DNA from: Lotus japonicus
Taxonomy: Eukaryota > Streptophyta > Magnoliopsida > Fabales > Fabaceae
Reading direction: 5' to 3'
NCBI RefSeq assembly: GCF_012489685.1
Contig: NC_080042.1
Coordinates: forward strand, 63,845,633-63,909,632
Length of the DNA stretch: 64,000 nucleotides
A program made the position numbers and the translations under genes. The notes beneath the pieces are model-generated. The model searched no databases. It was not told where the DNA came from and saw nothing but the letters and a program-made list of their open reading frames with translations. The first letter of the stretch is position 1. Each line of letters starts with the position of its first letter. This document shows, one piece after another, positions 46,849 through 59,803 of this stretch.

Positions 46849-47382
46849 TGATCTGGGAGAGATCAAGCTACCCGTTGACAAGGGGTAGGAGAGAGGGGAT
46901 CTGGACGCGTTGAAGGACTCCAAGTAGGCAAGGTCCCGGGAGGGGCTCCTGCAAGACACTCCGATGCTAAAGTCAGTGAGAGAAGTTGTAAGAATGGTGG
47001 GTTTGGAGAGAATACGTTACCTTTGGAGAGAAGAAGTGTTCCCTTTATATAGGAGAGGTAGAATTAGGGTTAGAGCCATGCAACGTCATGCATGGCACGT
47101 ACCTGGGGGCACGGATCACCGTTAGATTTCCTGTCGAGGAACAGTGATCCAACGGTTTGGGGGCCCCTACGGATCTGCACCAGCCAACCTACCCCCTAGG
47201 GTAGTTGGCCTAGGTCAACCTCTACATAGTGGGCCCCGGGTTTCTTGTCTTCACCCTTGGTGGTGGGGCCCGGGTGCAGGAGGCCCTTGGACTCCCCCAA
47301 ACTGTCCCTTGGCTGGGACGTTCCGTGGGGCCTAGCCCCGTCCTGGGTGCCCTGTCCGTCCTCGGTCAGGGTTCCCGGAACA
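46849..47382 (-). repeat. 5' LTR of Tat element
   Basis: 534 bp, same ends as the 3' LTR, minus-strand TATATAAAG near 47043-47051. About a dozen substitutions from its partner. Confidence 0.95.
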
Positions 47383-47538
47383 AAGCCTATTATAAATTTA
47401 TGATCATGATCATAGTACCATTTTCGGACATGTACAATTGGACATACACTTCTCAAGAGAAATAAGGTAACAAATCTCATATTGCTTTCATCCAAATAGA
47501 ATTTATCCATGACGTGCATCTGCAGAGATATTGCAGCT

Positions 47539-50500
47539 TCATGAGACTATGCTCTCTGGATTTATTGAGTCATAGACTCTATCCGTGGCCTTCTTTGCCT
47601 GACAAGGAGCCCAAAAAATAATACATGTGTCAGCACTTGCGTCACAAAAATGAAAGATGAAAGAGATTAATAAGAAAATAATGCAAAACTTCACCTCTTT
47701 CTCCCAATCAATACGCAAAGTAATGATCATTAGAGAAAATACTTGAACAATGAGTGCACATATGATCCCCAGCCAAAGCCCCTGCATAAAAGTATTTAGC
47801 AGGCAGAACCAAATCAGATTATTGCAATCTTTGTAACACTTAACCATCAGTCTAAAAACTATGCTACAAAGAAACATCAATAATATTTTACCTTCCCTCC
47901 AATATGCAATACAAAAGCCAAGACCATAGCTAACGGAATTCCCACTAAATAGTATGACCCCAGATTAATAAATGCGCCAATTTTCTGCAAACCACATCCT
48001 CTTGCAGTTCCTGAATTATAGATGACATAGTGAGCCAAAAATGTCACCTGTTTTAGCAAAATAGCCATCAAATACCATAAAGCTTTCAGCATTAAAGAAA
48101 ACTCCCACTATAAGTTTTTCTTTCTAGGATTTCCTCTGCTTGTTCTGTTCATTCCTTAAATAGGAAAGCCTTCTTTTACACATTTTCTACTTAGTTCTTG
48201 ATAAATTGTAACCACAAAAGAAATAGGAAGCCACGAAGTAAACGAGCTATTTTTCGGGTGAAAAAATTAAGGCTTAATCCAGTTTTTGGTCCCCATCTTT
48301 TGTCATAAATATGACTTTAGTCCCTCGCCGGAGCAAAGGTGGGGCTAGGTCCCCAGTTTTTGGCAAAATAGTTGGCTTTGGTCCCTCCGGCCGGTTGGGT
48401 CAACGCTGGAGCTCCGCCGGCTGACGTGGCCGGTGCCACGTCAATTAATGAGGTCAGCTGGATTTTTTTTTCCTTTTTTCATTAAATTTAAATAAAATTA
48501 AAACTTACTAATTATCTTACTAATTATTTACTAATTATCCTTCTTAATTATAACACATTAAATTACCTAGAAACTGAATTAACACAGTCATTTTCACTCA
48601 CTTACTTTGCCCGGGCAAACATAGTAACTATCGAACACCTCTCTGCGAAGAACGAAGGAAGAAACAAGGGAGAAAGAAGGAAGAACCCAAAATCGAAGAA
48701 GAAAACGAAGAACGAAGGCGACTACGAAGCTTGCAAGGTTAGTACTTCGGTCGATACATACATATAAAACATGAACGGCAAGTAGCAACTAATTGATACA
48801 TACATATAAAACATGAACTACTTAATATACTTTTTTGAAATCATTAGAAAATTAACGTAGCAACATATAATTTTCATGATTTCTACCAATCCACACTCCT
48901 TTTAAGAACTAAATCCAGCCCACTTGACATTTTCACCTGGTAACAGAAAGCTTATACTTAAACAGAATGATATAGAGTAAAATACACTCCCCTTCCTTGA
49001 GATTTGCTAATTTGACACTCAACCCCATTCTTAACCAAAATCTACACTCCACCCCACTCAATCTAACAAGTTAACTACATGTTAAAAGATGCTCGCGAAT
49101 ATTCTCTTTAATTCCAAACTAATAAATTTAAATATTTAAATAATAATAAAATTAAAAAATTTCCCTTTATTACTTTTTATTTCAAGAAGTTTAAGATATT
49201 TACAATTAAATATTTTCACAATATTGTATAGGAATATCAATAACATTTAAGTTTACAAATATAAATTTAGACTAAAAAAATACTTCTATTAGATGATTAA
49301 TTGTACTAACAAAATTTCATGATTAATTAGATGACATTTATTCCAATAAAAATTCCAAAAACAAATTTATGATTGTTCTGGTCACCTTCTAAATTAGTAT
49401 ATTATTAGCTTCATAGATTGGTTGCACTTGTAACATGCAATATTATCTTAGCAAATAAAATGGAAAATGCAACAAATAAGAGATGATTATTACGTGAGGT
49501 GCTTGGTCTGCTAGAATAACTGAATAAGGTATAGTTTCATATCTGATGTTGTATGTCCTTAAATGATAGCTCAAGTGGTAAGAGCTCTGGGATATATCAG
49601 TTGGGTATGGGAAGTCTTAGATGATGCAATTTATCTTTTTAATGTACCAATAAGAAATTAAAATATAATTCATATATCTTGAAATTATATAATCCAAGAT
49701 GAATTTTATGATGAAAAAAAGTCATCTAATATTATGAATTATATTGTGAGAATATTTGTAGCTTTCGTCAACATATAATACAGTAACTAGTTTCAAATAG
49801 ATTATTATAAAAATATTAATAGTAAATTTCTTAAATTTTTTAAATAAAAATAATAATAATTTTTTTTATTATTTAAAAATTTAAATCTATTAGTTTGGAA
49901 TTAAAGAGAATATTCCGTGAGCATCTTTTAAGATGTAGTTAACTTGGTAGAGTAGGTGGGGTGGAGTGTAGATTTTAATCAAGAATGGGGCTGAGTGTCA
50001 TATTGGCAAACCTTAAGGGAGGGGAGTGTATTTTACTCAATGATATATATTGGAAATTCCAAACCCTATAATTGTCTCTGTCAGTGCTTTTGACTCATAG
50101 CTAGCTCCTATGTACACAGTAAATGACAAAAGGGGGAAATAGGAAAAACCTGAAAGAACACATTGAAATCCATCCAGGAAGTTAGATGCTACAAGAATTG
50201 GCATCATAGTAGCTACATATTTGGCCACTTCTTCTGTATTGCTAAATGCATAGCCCCAGATATTGCGTATTAGGATCATCACAGCTCCAACTAAGATGCT
50301 TTCGATAATGGCAATCACTACAACAACACACACTGCTAAACGGGCAGTTCGTGGATTACCAGCTCCAAGTTCATTTGAGACACGGGTGCTGCAAGAATAT
50401 CATGCAAAGCATTCATGAGACTTTGTACACCAGATCTTGGGGGAAATTGCAAAAATGAAAATTAGGAAGAAATTGAATGTTTGATAGATATAAGATCATG

Positions 50501-51924
50501 GAAATACTTACCTTACAGCTCCACTGAGTCCAAAGGGAATCATCCAAACAGTTCCTGTAGTATTCAAGCTGGCAAAAGTCCAAGAGTCAACAACAATATA
50601 TTGATGAAAGTATGAAACAATTGTGACAAGCATCTGAACTCTGAAATAGGAAAACAACCAGATAGATAGCACTGATGTTTCCAACTTTGGATTTGGAAGA
50701 AGACCAGAAAGGAGAACCATCATTTCAAAAGACCACATTTCCAAGCTGTTAAGAATGACAAAACAATTGAAAACAAAATTAGGATCAATGAAACAAATGA
50801 ATGAGTAATATTGTTAAGAAAAGTAACAACTGATATAATGAATACTGGTCTATTATAGGGTGTGCTGAAGTATGTTAGAATGAAATTACCAAACCATAGC
50901 AGCTGAAGGAATGGAAAGCCTTAGGAATGTGGGGATGTTGTGCAGTGCCTCTTTGGAAAAGCCTGTCCATGTTTTTTTACATGAAGGAGAGAACTTGACA
51001 TAGAGTGAAAGGATGGTAACATTTAACCAGTAAGATATAGAATTTGCTACAACAGCCCCTGTGTACCCTAGTCCAGATTTGAATACCATAATCCAACATA
51101 TAAAGAAGTGTAGAAAAGTTGTTACTCCTGAGCTGAACATCATTGGAAATACAATATTTTGGGTTTGTAAGAATCTATTGAGGCATTGCAGAAGACCATA
51201 ACCAAAAAGGCTTGGAACCATTAACTTAGCATATTCCCCAGCTGCTGCAGATATCTCAGGATCTTGGCCAAGGAAAACAAGAATGAATCTTGTATTTGCC
51301 CAAATAACTGCTACTGGAATGCTTACAACTGTAAGAACGACCATGGCCCTCTGCATGTATATGCCTAAATTCTGATACTGCTTTGCTCCATATGACTGGC
51401 CACATAAGGTATCTAAGGCACTTGCCAATCCTGACTGGTTTAACCAATAAAAAAATGCAGAGAATGCTTTGATCACATTTCATTATTCATTGCCTGTGTT
51501 ACAAGGGTACTAGATATCAATCCAAAAGGGGAAGTTAAAGCTGTGTTTGGATATCCGTTGGCACCGGTGTAAAGACGTTAGTACACACTTCAAGACAAAA
51601 AATTAATGATACTATTTTTATGGATTGTGATGAAAGTTCATTCACGTTGCAGTTAAAGAAAAGAGAGCTCACCAATAAATTGAAACCTGTGACAGTTGCA
51701 AAAGAAGTGGCCATAGAAGCACCTGAGAGAGCTAACTCGCCGATATGTCCAACAAACATGACAGAAATAACTTGTAGGCAAAAGTTTAGGAGGCTCACAG
51801 ATATCAAAGGACCCGAAAGCCATAACTGCTTCCTCACTTCTTCAATAACTTCTGTTCTTTCTGTTGCCCTTGAGCTTTGAACCAAAGGAGAGTGAAGAGA
51901 TGCCTTTTGGTGTTCACTCTCCAT
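47539..51924 (-). CDS. MATE efflux transporter gene C (DETOXIFICATION-like), 481 aa
   Basis: Eight exons: 51673-51924, 50890-51434, 50659-50745, 50512-50568, 50150-50388, 47892-48010, 47695-47781, 47539-47598; 1446 bp in frame with stop TGA. The start MESEHQKASLHSP matches gene A. MATE signatures: [15 protein letters not shown] at the exon 2 start and [18 protein letters not shown] in exon 5, where genes A, B and D have HPRAAR. About 12 membrane helices are expected from the hydrophobic pattern. The role by family is cation-driven export of small organic compounds; substrate unknown. The intron between exons 5 and 6 is 2139 bp against 603 bp in gene A, because of a 0.5-kb insertion and a Mutator-like MITE. 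Splice sites are intact, so it should still be functional. It is 15 residues shorter than B and D, all in the N-terminal tail. Confidence 0.92.
48272..48751. mobile_element. Unclassified insertion in gene C intron
   Basis: Absent from gene A. Starts GGCTTAATCCAGTTTTTGGT, a sequence style common at ends of dispersed plant repeats. Its right edge is blurred by a local direct repeat (GATACATACATATAAAACAT at about 48756 and 48796). No clear terminal repeats. Confidence 0.5.
48975..50038. mobile_element. Mutator-like MITE with long terminal inverted repeats, in gene C intron
   Basis: Termini GAGTAAAATACACTCCCCT are inverted at both ends and the similarity continues for about 190 bp. A 9-bp target duplication AATGATATA is exact (48966-48974, 50039-50047), as in Mutator-like elements. 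The empty site is a single AATGATATA at 10972-10980 in gene A. Length 1064 bp, no transposase. A SINE-like remnant lies inside near 49560-49620. Confidence 0.92.
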
Positions 51925-53525
51925 TTCTCTTCTCAGTTCCTACTTCTTAGTTGCAAAGCGGGAGAGACACAGTTTATAACCGTGAAGAGTTTGATTTCCT
52001 TGAATAAGAATGGTTTACCTCTTGAATGAGTCTTGAACAGTGAGAGTCTTAGAGGAAAAGAGACTATTATATTGCATTTTTGAAAACAAAAGACTGATAT
52101 CATTGAAAACATGATCACTTAAACTTTTTTTTTTCTTGTTTCATTTTCCTTTAACTGTTGAACATCTGTCTCTGCCAATGATATCAAAGCAATTATTGCC
52201 ACTGACAAATAAATTACCAAACCATTTATCACTTCTCTCCTCGGTAGCCGCTTGCTTAGTATAGATTGTTACTAGTTTGTTTGTTTTAAAATAGCACATT
52301 ACAAGGAGTCAACAGCAACAGGAGAAAGCTGTTCTGGAAATCATTGTTATTCATGATAAATGGCCTATCATGTATGTTTAAGGATGTTAAGGAGTTTGAC
52401 AAAAAAAAGGATGTTAAGGAGAAAAGAATCATTGTTATCAATCAAAACCAAAAAAAAAATGTACCACCGTGTTGATACACAAACGAAGCAAAATTTGACA
52501 CATGGAGACATGGAGCAATTCATTTCATTATTAAAGTCAAGAGCAAGGTGTGACAATAACACTTGAACTGCTCATTCAACTTAACCTTCAATATTAGCTA
52601 GATTGCCAACTCTGCCTTTTAATTGAGTTGTATTCTTGTGATTTACCCACAAGGGGTAGTTCAGTTGGCAACACAGACTGAAGTGTGTGCGAAGAGCTCT
52701 TGGGTTCGATCTGGCACAAGAGAGATGAGGAGTCTTAATTGTGACTAAATTTCGAATCTGGAATAGTTGAAGGGTGATCGGATATTGGGTGGTTTACACC
52801 AAAAAAAGTTTTCTTGTGACTTAAGTCTCAAGTATTAAGTACTTGATGTAACTTTTGAATGACTGTCATGAATGAGGATCAACATAAGTTCTTTTCCGTT
52901 TCTCTTCCTCTTCTATTTTTAACTTGATTTAGTTTGTGAAATCAATGACTAGTTGTGTTCTGTTTATATGTCAATAAAAAACATCAACCTTTTAGAATCT
53001 TTTAGACACAGCACATATTCTTCATTTCCCCTCCACAAACTTTCAAACATATCCTACAAGAGAAAATCGAAAACAAAAAACTTCACAAACGGTCAGCTAG
53101 ATCATCTACATTCTAGATTGTACCCCATTTTAGATCATCAAGATCACATTATTCTTTCGGCCATATATAACTGGACTTCTCTACAAAAAGAATGGTGGCA
53201 AAGCTCTTATTCTTTCTTCCAAGAACAATTTATTCAACATTCTTAGCAAATCAAACTCAGAAAAAATGATAAAAGTGGAAGAAAAATTATGTATTCAACT
53301 TACTGTGATATATCATGAGTTCATGACTAAACCACCGAGCGAAGAGTAAAAGAGACTAAGAGAGGCTAACAGAAAACTAACCTCCTTCTAACTGACAAAA
53401 TTAACCAACTTACTGAGTTGGTTGCTTAACTATCTAACCAACAGTTACTACAAAATTATACTGTGTCTTCTTCTTCTTCTTTGTATTACTCGATAAGAAT
53501 GTGTATCTGCAGAGATATTACAGCT
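51925..53525. other. Intergenic, genes C-D
   Basis: No gene. Matches 12867-14441 closely, including the SINE. Confidence 0.7.
52642..52810 (+). mobile_element. tRNA-derived SINE, copy 2
   Basis: Same A and B boxes and the same TTCTTGTGA target duplication (52633-52641, 52811-52819) as the copy at 13573-13740. Confidence 0.8.
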
Positions 53526-56500
53526 TCATGTGACTATGCTCTCTGGTGTTACTGAGTCATAGACTCTATCTGTGGCCTTCTTTGCCTGGATGATGAAAGA
53601 AAAATAAGACATGTCAGCATCCTTCGTCACAAAAATGAAAGGATGATGAAAGAGATTACAAAGAAAAAATGAAAAGTTTCACCTCTTTCTCCCAATCAGT
53701 TCGTATAGTAATAATCATTAGGGAAAATACTTGAACAATGAGTGCACATATGATTCCCAGCCACAGCCCCTACATAAAAGTATTTAGCAGATAGAACCAA
53801 ATTAGATTCTTGTAATTTTTGTAAAATTAACAATCAGTCTCAAAGCTATGCTACAAAAGAAAGTTATTTTTTACCTTCCCTCCAATATCCAATACAAAAG
53901 CTAACACGATAGCTGCTGGAATTCCAACTATATAGTACGACCCCAGATTCACAAATGCACCAATTTTCTGCCAACCGCATCCTCTAGCATTGCCTGACAA
54001 AATGAAGAAAGATCATTTGTACTACTACTAACTCAATCGCTATCACAGATCACAAAACGTGCAGTATAAGTTTTCCTCTTCAGACTTCCCTTCTCTTTCA
54101 GATTTATTAATAAGCTTTATGAAAATAAATCATATAGTTCATGCTTACGCAACAAGCAAGAAGAATGTAGATCCTAAAAAAATGAATACTACACAAGCAA
54201 GCAAGCCCTGTCTAAGTCTCAATTGTAGGCACGTCATTCACATATACATGCAATGTTTAATAAGAAAAGTTGAAACCGAAAGAAGATCAAATCTGACAAT
54301 TGTTCGACTGAAATCTACATGTACACATATTAGTGTTACTCTGCTTTATTTCTCTTTTTAGTGGTATAAATGATAAGGGTTAAAACGTAAAACAAGAAGC
54401 AGAAAGCAAGTCACCATGTAATATAGCTACTAAATGATACTTGCAAAATATTATTTCGAGATTATTTGCTTAATTACTACTTAATATTGTAGTGATTAGG
54501 AAATTCATGTAGCAGTACATAGTTTTCACGATTTCTACCAATATATACCTTCCTTCTTGAAACCACTTCATTTGTGAAAATGTAAATGGTAATGGTTCAT
54601 AGTAACAAGATTTCAGTTGGGTATTATATTTTTATTTAATTAAAGCATTACTTTGCCATCCAGCACTATTAGTTTCCTTCATATGATATATTATGAAAGC
54701 TCCTATATGTGATATGTCTCAGTCAATGCTTTTGAATCATAGCTCCTATACAGACAATAGATTAAAGAAATGAATAATAAAAACACCTGAAAGAACAGAT
54801 TGGATTCCATCCAGAAAGTTGGATGCTGCAAGAATTGGCAACATAGTTGCTACATATTTGACCACTTCTTCTTCATTACTATAAGCATAACCCCAAATAT
54901 TACGTATTAGGACCAGCACAGCTCCAACTAAGATGCTTTCAATAATGGCAATCACTATGACGACGGCCACTGCTAAACGTGCAGCCCGTGGATGACCAGC
55001 TCCAAGTTCATTTGAGACACGAATGCTGCAAGAATGATGCAAGCATAAATGGAACTATAAAGCAAGGGGAGTTTTCAACAAGCAAATTAGAAAGAGAGCA
55101 AAACGTTTCACATATGAGTGCTCAAATAAAATGGTGAGGTTGCCACTAAATTCTAAAAAGAAAGGAGAAATTATAACCTTACTGCCCCACTGAGTCCAAA
55201 GGGGATCATCCAAACAGCTGCTGATGTATTCAAGCTGACAGAGCCAACCAAGTAACCAAATTGAGTAAAACAGCAACAACAATATCAAGTATGTGTAACA
55301 ATGGTGAATAGCATCTAAAATATGAACGAACCAGATAGAAAGCACCGATGTTTCCAACTTTGGATTTGGGAGAAGACCAGAGAGCAGAACCATGAGTTCA
55401 AATGACCACATTTCCAAGCTGTTCAACAAAATAAGTATGATAAACTTTGAATGAGCATTAGAACCTCAAAAGAAAAGTAACAAAAACAGCAAGCAGTTAT
55501 CTATCACGATAGGGGGTATTGAAGTATTAGAGAAAATAATTACCAGACCATAACAGCTGAGGGAATGGCAAGTCTCATGAATGTGGGGATGTTGTGCAGT
55601 GCCTCTTTCGAAAAGCCTGTCCAAGTAGTTTTACACGAAGGAGAAAACTTGACATAGAGCGAGAGTATGGTAACATTCAACCAGTAAGATATAGAATTTG
55701 CTACGGCTGCCCCTTTGTACCCTAGTCCAGTCTTGTATACCAAAATCCAACATATAAAAAAGTGAAGCAAGGTCGTGACTCCTGAGCTGAGCATCATTGG
55801 AAATACAATATTTTGGGTTTGTAAGAATCTATTGAGGCATTGCAGAAGACCATAACCAAAAAGGCATGGAACCATTATCTTAGCATATTCCCCAGCTGCT
55901 GCAGATATCTCAGGATCTTGGCCAAGGAAAATGAGGATGGATCCTGTGTTTGCCCAAATAATCGCAAGCGGAATGCTGACAACCATAAGAATTAACATAG
56001 CCCTCTGCATGTGAATGCCTAACAAGCGGTACTGCTTTGCCCCATATGATTGACCACATAAGGTATCTAAGGCACTTGCCATTCCTACCTGTTTTAACCA
56101 AATTAAAAATCATTTGAAATGTCAAGTGTAAACCATTATCAATTTACCAATTGGAAATTTAAGTCTGAGGGATGAAGTACCAATCATGAATAAGTCCATT
56201 AAGTACCATATGTGTTAGATTAAAAAACAAACTCATATACTTTAAGGTTTTGATTTTAATCAGGTGACAAGCTCAACAGTTTCCTTGAAAATATATGTTT
56301 TTACTCTAGACCATCACCACAGACAGTCAGACACTTCCTATTCACAAATATACTAAGGCCCCGTTTCTAAGAGTTTATTTGAGCTCATCTTATAGCATAA
56401 GTGCTTTTGCAAGTGTTTGGAAAAGCTTATGTAAATAGCTTATGAACTATCTATAAGTTGTTTTGAGCTTATTTTCATATGTTGTTCAAATTAGGTTATG

Positions 56501-57142
56501 CTTACCTATAACATATTTTCAACTCACTTCAATAAGTTTCTCCAATTAGCTTATGAATAAGCACTTATGCGATAAGCACTTATTGCCATAAGCGTGTAAA
56601 TAAGCTATATACTCAAACACACCCTAAATCTGCTGCATAGAAGTAAAGGGGTAGTAATGAATAATGATCAGCATGTTTGCCTTGAACTAATAATGTTGAC
56701 TTTCATGTAACCCTCAGTGGAACTTCCAAGTACCAACAGTTATTGATTTACAAAAAGACAAAGAGTGCTAACAGCAATAAATTCCCAACAAACCAACACA
56801 AATATAAGAACACAAATGGTTTGTATATAATCAACATTGACTCACCAATAAACTGAAACCCGTGACAGATGCAAAAGAAGTAGCCATGGAAGCACCAGAG
56901 AGAGCCAACTCGCCAAGATGACCAACAAACATGACAGAGATAAGGTTGAGGCAGAAATTCAGCAGAGTGACTGATATCAAAGGACCAGAAAGCCATAGCT
57001 GCTTCTTCACTTCTTCAAGAATTTCAGTTCTTTCTGTTGGGTTGTTTAGCTTTGTATCAACCACCACCAAGCCTGCTTCTTCCACTGAGTTTTGAATCAA
57101 AGGTGAATGGAGAGAGGTGTAGTTTTGGTGTTCTTTCTCCAT
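53526..57142 (-). CDS. MATE efflux transporter gene D (DETOXIFICATION-like), 496 aa
   Basis: Eight exons: 56846-57142, 55544-56088, 55332-55418, 55178-55234, 54787-55025, 53875-53993, 53683-53769, 53526-53585; 1491 bp including TGA. The protein is near identical to gene B. Exon 4 reads [18 protein letters not shown] where B has [18 protein letters not shown], and exon 7 has Arg where B has Trp (about residue 471). Exon 4 of D is closer to genes A and C at the LNT start and at GAV, so B may be the diverged copy. Membrane topology, motifs and expected role are as for gene B. The intron 1 MITE and the upstream TATA-like motif are shared with B. No defect seen. Confidence 0.93.
56357..56624. mobile_element. 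Tourist-like MITE in intron 1 of gene D
   Basis: Same 268-bp element as in gene B, ends GGCCCCGTTT and AAACACACCC, TAA on both sides (56354-56356, 56625-56627). Confidence 0.75.
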
Positions 57143-58464
57143 TTCTGTTTCTTAGTCACAGAGGGATGAAGAATCACTGATTCAGAGTCAGCAACCGCGC
57201 GTTCGCTGATACGTTACGTGTGGCTCTGAAACTGTGTTTGGGAGTGGGAAGTGGAGAGTGAAACATGAACATCATTTTGGTGGTATATAAACCCGAATTA
57301 TCACGTATCAATCACAAATTCACAATCAATGTTCAGCTCCCCCAGTCTGTATATTTTAGTCAAAACTCAAAACTCTCCTAGTACACAATAGCATCAATAA
57401 TAATAATGATATATTCACATGTTCTCGGAATAATAACTCAAATGGTAAGAGTTAGAGACATAAAGGTTGAATGAGTTGAAAGGAATTCGAATCTCAAGAA
57501 TGATTAATTTACTTACAACTAACATTTCTCTAGAAAAAAAAAATGTTCACACTATATTTTTTCTACAGTTTCATTTTCATTCATTTCTTCTTTCTGTATT
57601 TCTATCATTTTTTCTTATCGTTTTCAAGTATTATAATACTTAATTATCTCATCTTTTCATATCTGTTAGAGGTGGAGGTGAAGAGTGTGAAAACTATATT
57701 ATTCCAAAAACATGATTTCGTCATCACGGACTTTGTCGTGTGCTTTTTGTGTAGTCAACAACATGGGATTAATTTAGAATTTAGGCCCAGAAATAACAAA
57801 AACCTTCAGAGACGTTATCAACTTGTACTCTGTCACTCATCTTCCCTAGCCCCACCCATACAGTTGCCACATGTTCAATAAATCTTTTTTTGCATCAAGG
57901 TATTTAAAGTCGAGTTGGTCGTATAAAGTTCAATCTTTTTATACTCTAAAATCATAATTAAGGGATATGTCTCTATTAATAAAGCTTTCTCCAGACACAT
58001 CATTCAAAATTAAGTAATCAGGTAAATGTTTAAAGATTCACCTAAGTAATGATTGTAAATGATTGGTACATGGTCAATAAATAAACAAGATACTAGCTTT
58101 TTTTCCCGTGCGCTGCACAGCGAAAATTGTTATTATAATTTAAACATCAATTAATATTTTTATTATGAAAAATTAAGATATTAAGAATGAAATATTTTTT
58201 TCCAGTATCCTCACAACCCGACAACCATGAACTAATCATCAAAATATTATGCCCATTATGTTTAATTATGAATGTTCGTGATTAAAAAAAAAAGTCACGT
58301 GAGTCATGTTACATTTTACAAAAGTCACATTATATTTTTAAGTTGATATGTGGGTTATTGACTCTTACGATATTAAATGAATTTTGCTGGCACAGCCCAA
58401 CAATTTAAATCTAAAAATCCCATTGAATTGTTTATTTCAATCTCACTACTTTTTTATAATGAAA
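57143..58464. other. Upstream of gene D, partly not shared with copy 1
   Basis: 57143-57490 matches copy 1. 57500-58343 does not and has no clear gene. From 58344 the match resumes. Confidence 0.6.
58093..58343 (-). mobile_element. Truncated Helitron 3' end
   Basis: Minus-strand CTAG at 58093-58096 followed by T, with a near-palindromic CCCGTGCGCTGCACAGCG at about 58105-58122 in the right position. Only about 250 bp remain before shared duplication sequence resumes. Confidence 0.5.
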
Positions 58465-58620
58465 CTAGTATTTTTGACCCGTGTGATGCACGGGGGATTT
58501 TCACTTTTATTTATTTGTGTATTTTTATTATTTTTGCGTTATTTTCTAAAAGATATTTTTGTATTAATATATTATTCTGTATAAGAATTTTTTAAAGTCT
58601 TTTTTTATAAATGTGTTTTT

Positions 58621-59010
58621 TTGTTTGGTCGTGGCGTTGTGATGGATTTAGTATGTCTGAGGTGTCTTGTCTCCCCTGAGACGACATACCCCATTCTTTT
58701 AACTTGTCTTGTTTTACAACCCTTATTGTTTGAGAGTTGCCTTGGCAATATAGTGGGTTGTATTATCCATATGCAAGATTTTAGTTTGTTTTTACCTTGG
58801 CTGATGTTACTCCATTCTAGGGGATTGAAATACATGTTCTGTCACCAGCCTCTCGCTTCGCTGGGTTCTTCGTTGTGACGTGCTGATGCATCGCGTTCAT
58901 CTTTGATGACAACAAATACCTCATATGCGCCCAACCTCTAGGGAGCTTCCTCCGGCCTGGCATCGACCTTTTCCAAATGTGGTGAATGTCAATTTTGATG
59001 TTTTTATTTC
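58621..59010 (+). pseudogene. Non-LTR retroelement fragment inside Helitron 2 (zf-RVT + start of RNase H)
   Basis: Plus-strand peptide FGRGVVMDLVCLRCLVSPET, then LLTC, follows the C-x2-C...ET...C pattern of the RT zinc-binding domain (zf-RVT). About 290 bp further, ELPPAWHRPFPNVVNVNFD resembles the linker into an RNase H domain (W-x-P-P ... V-N-x-D). The frame then ends. Captured by the Helitron or inserted into it. Confidence 0.5.
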
Positions 59011-59694
59011 AGCTACTTTTGACTTTTTATTTTGAATTATTTTTTTTTTAAATTGTGATACAATATTTTCATGAAGTTGAAACTTCCTGTTGTTATTGTC
59101 ATTCCACAATAACAACTTCTCCTCCAAAAAGTTGGTTCAAACTTAGCTTATTAGTAAATATTATAATATTTTTGAGTGTTCAGTTTACAACTTCAAAATA
59201 ATGATTGCGAATATTGAGTTCTTCGTCCTTTCATCTTATAGCTGCTATTTATGCTCTTCAAATGAAAGTTTTCTCCGTACCTCCATAACCATAGAAAAAA
59301 ATAAACAACCATTTATCTTAATTAATTGTTGACATCATCGTCTCATAAACACTTTTTTATTCCGGTGTCATGTTAGATAGAAGATGTACATACTATGTTG
59401 TTAGATCTTGTCTATCATATAATTCATCCATAATAAGCTTATTTTGGGAAGTTGGTATTGAGGACCTATCAATTTGAGTCATTTGGGGGAAGCCGACTAA
59501 TGACCTGTTGCTGCTTTGCAATAATGTGATTATTTTTGCAAATGCGAAATTTTTTATTTGCTCATTAGTAAGTTTTAAATCTACAACAATATAAGTAGTA
59601 GTGTAAGAAAAGTATTGCATTATAATTTTTATTTTGAATAGTGGTGTTTTTATTTTTTGATAGACAAATGTAAATTGTTAGTAATGTTAGTAAA

Positions 59695-59803
59695 TTAGTC
59701 TCTCCTCAGGATTCGAACCCTGAAAACTTCACCCTTCATCTTACCCAACTCTTATGTCCCCTAACTCTTACAACTTGAGCTAATCCTCGGGGACAATGAT
59801 GTT
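59695..59803 (-). mobile_element. SINE remnant in Helitron 2
   Basis: On the minus strand an A-box-like TTAGCTCAAGTTG and a B box GGGTTCGAATCC, about 60 bases apart, as in tRNA-derived SINEs. No flanking duplication identified. Confidence 0.55.

Larger units (their letters stand above)
36272..47382 (-). mobile_element. Full-length Ty3/gypsy retrotransposon, Tat lineage, inactive
   Basis: 11.1 kb on the minus strand: 5' LTR 46849-47382, gag, pol (PR-RT-RNase H-second RNase H-integrase), antisense ORF, a small sense ORF, 3' LTR 36272-36804. Exact target duplication AAGCC at 36267-36271 and 47383-47387. The two LTRs (533 and 534 bp) differ at about a dozen positions plus one indel, roughly 2%. 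A second, archaeal-type RNase H after the first, no chromodomain, and an extra ORF between pol and the 3' LTR place it in the Tat clade. Gag frameshifts and pol stops make it non-autonomous. Confidence 0.95.
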
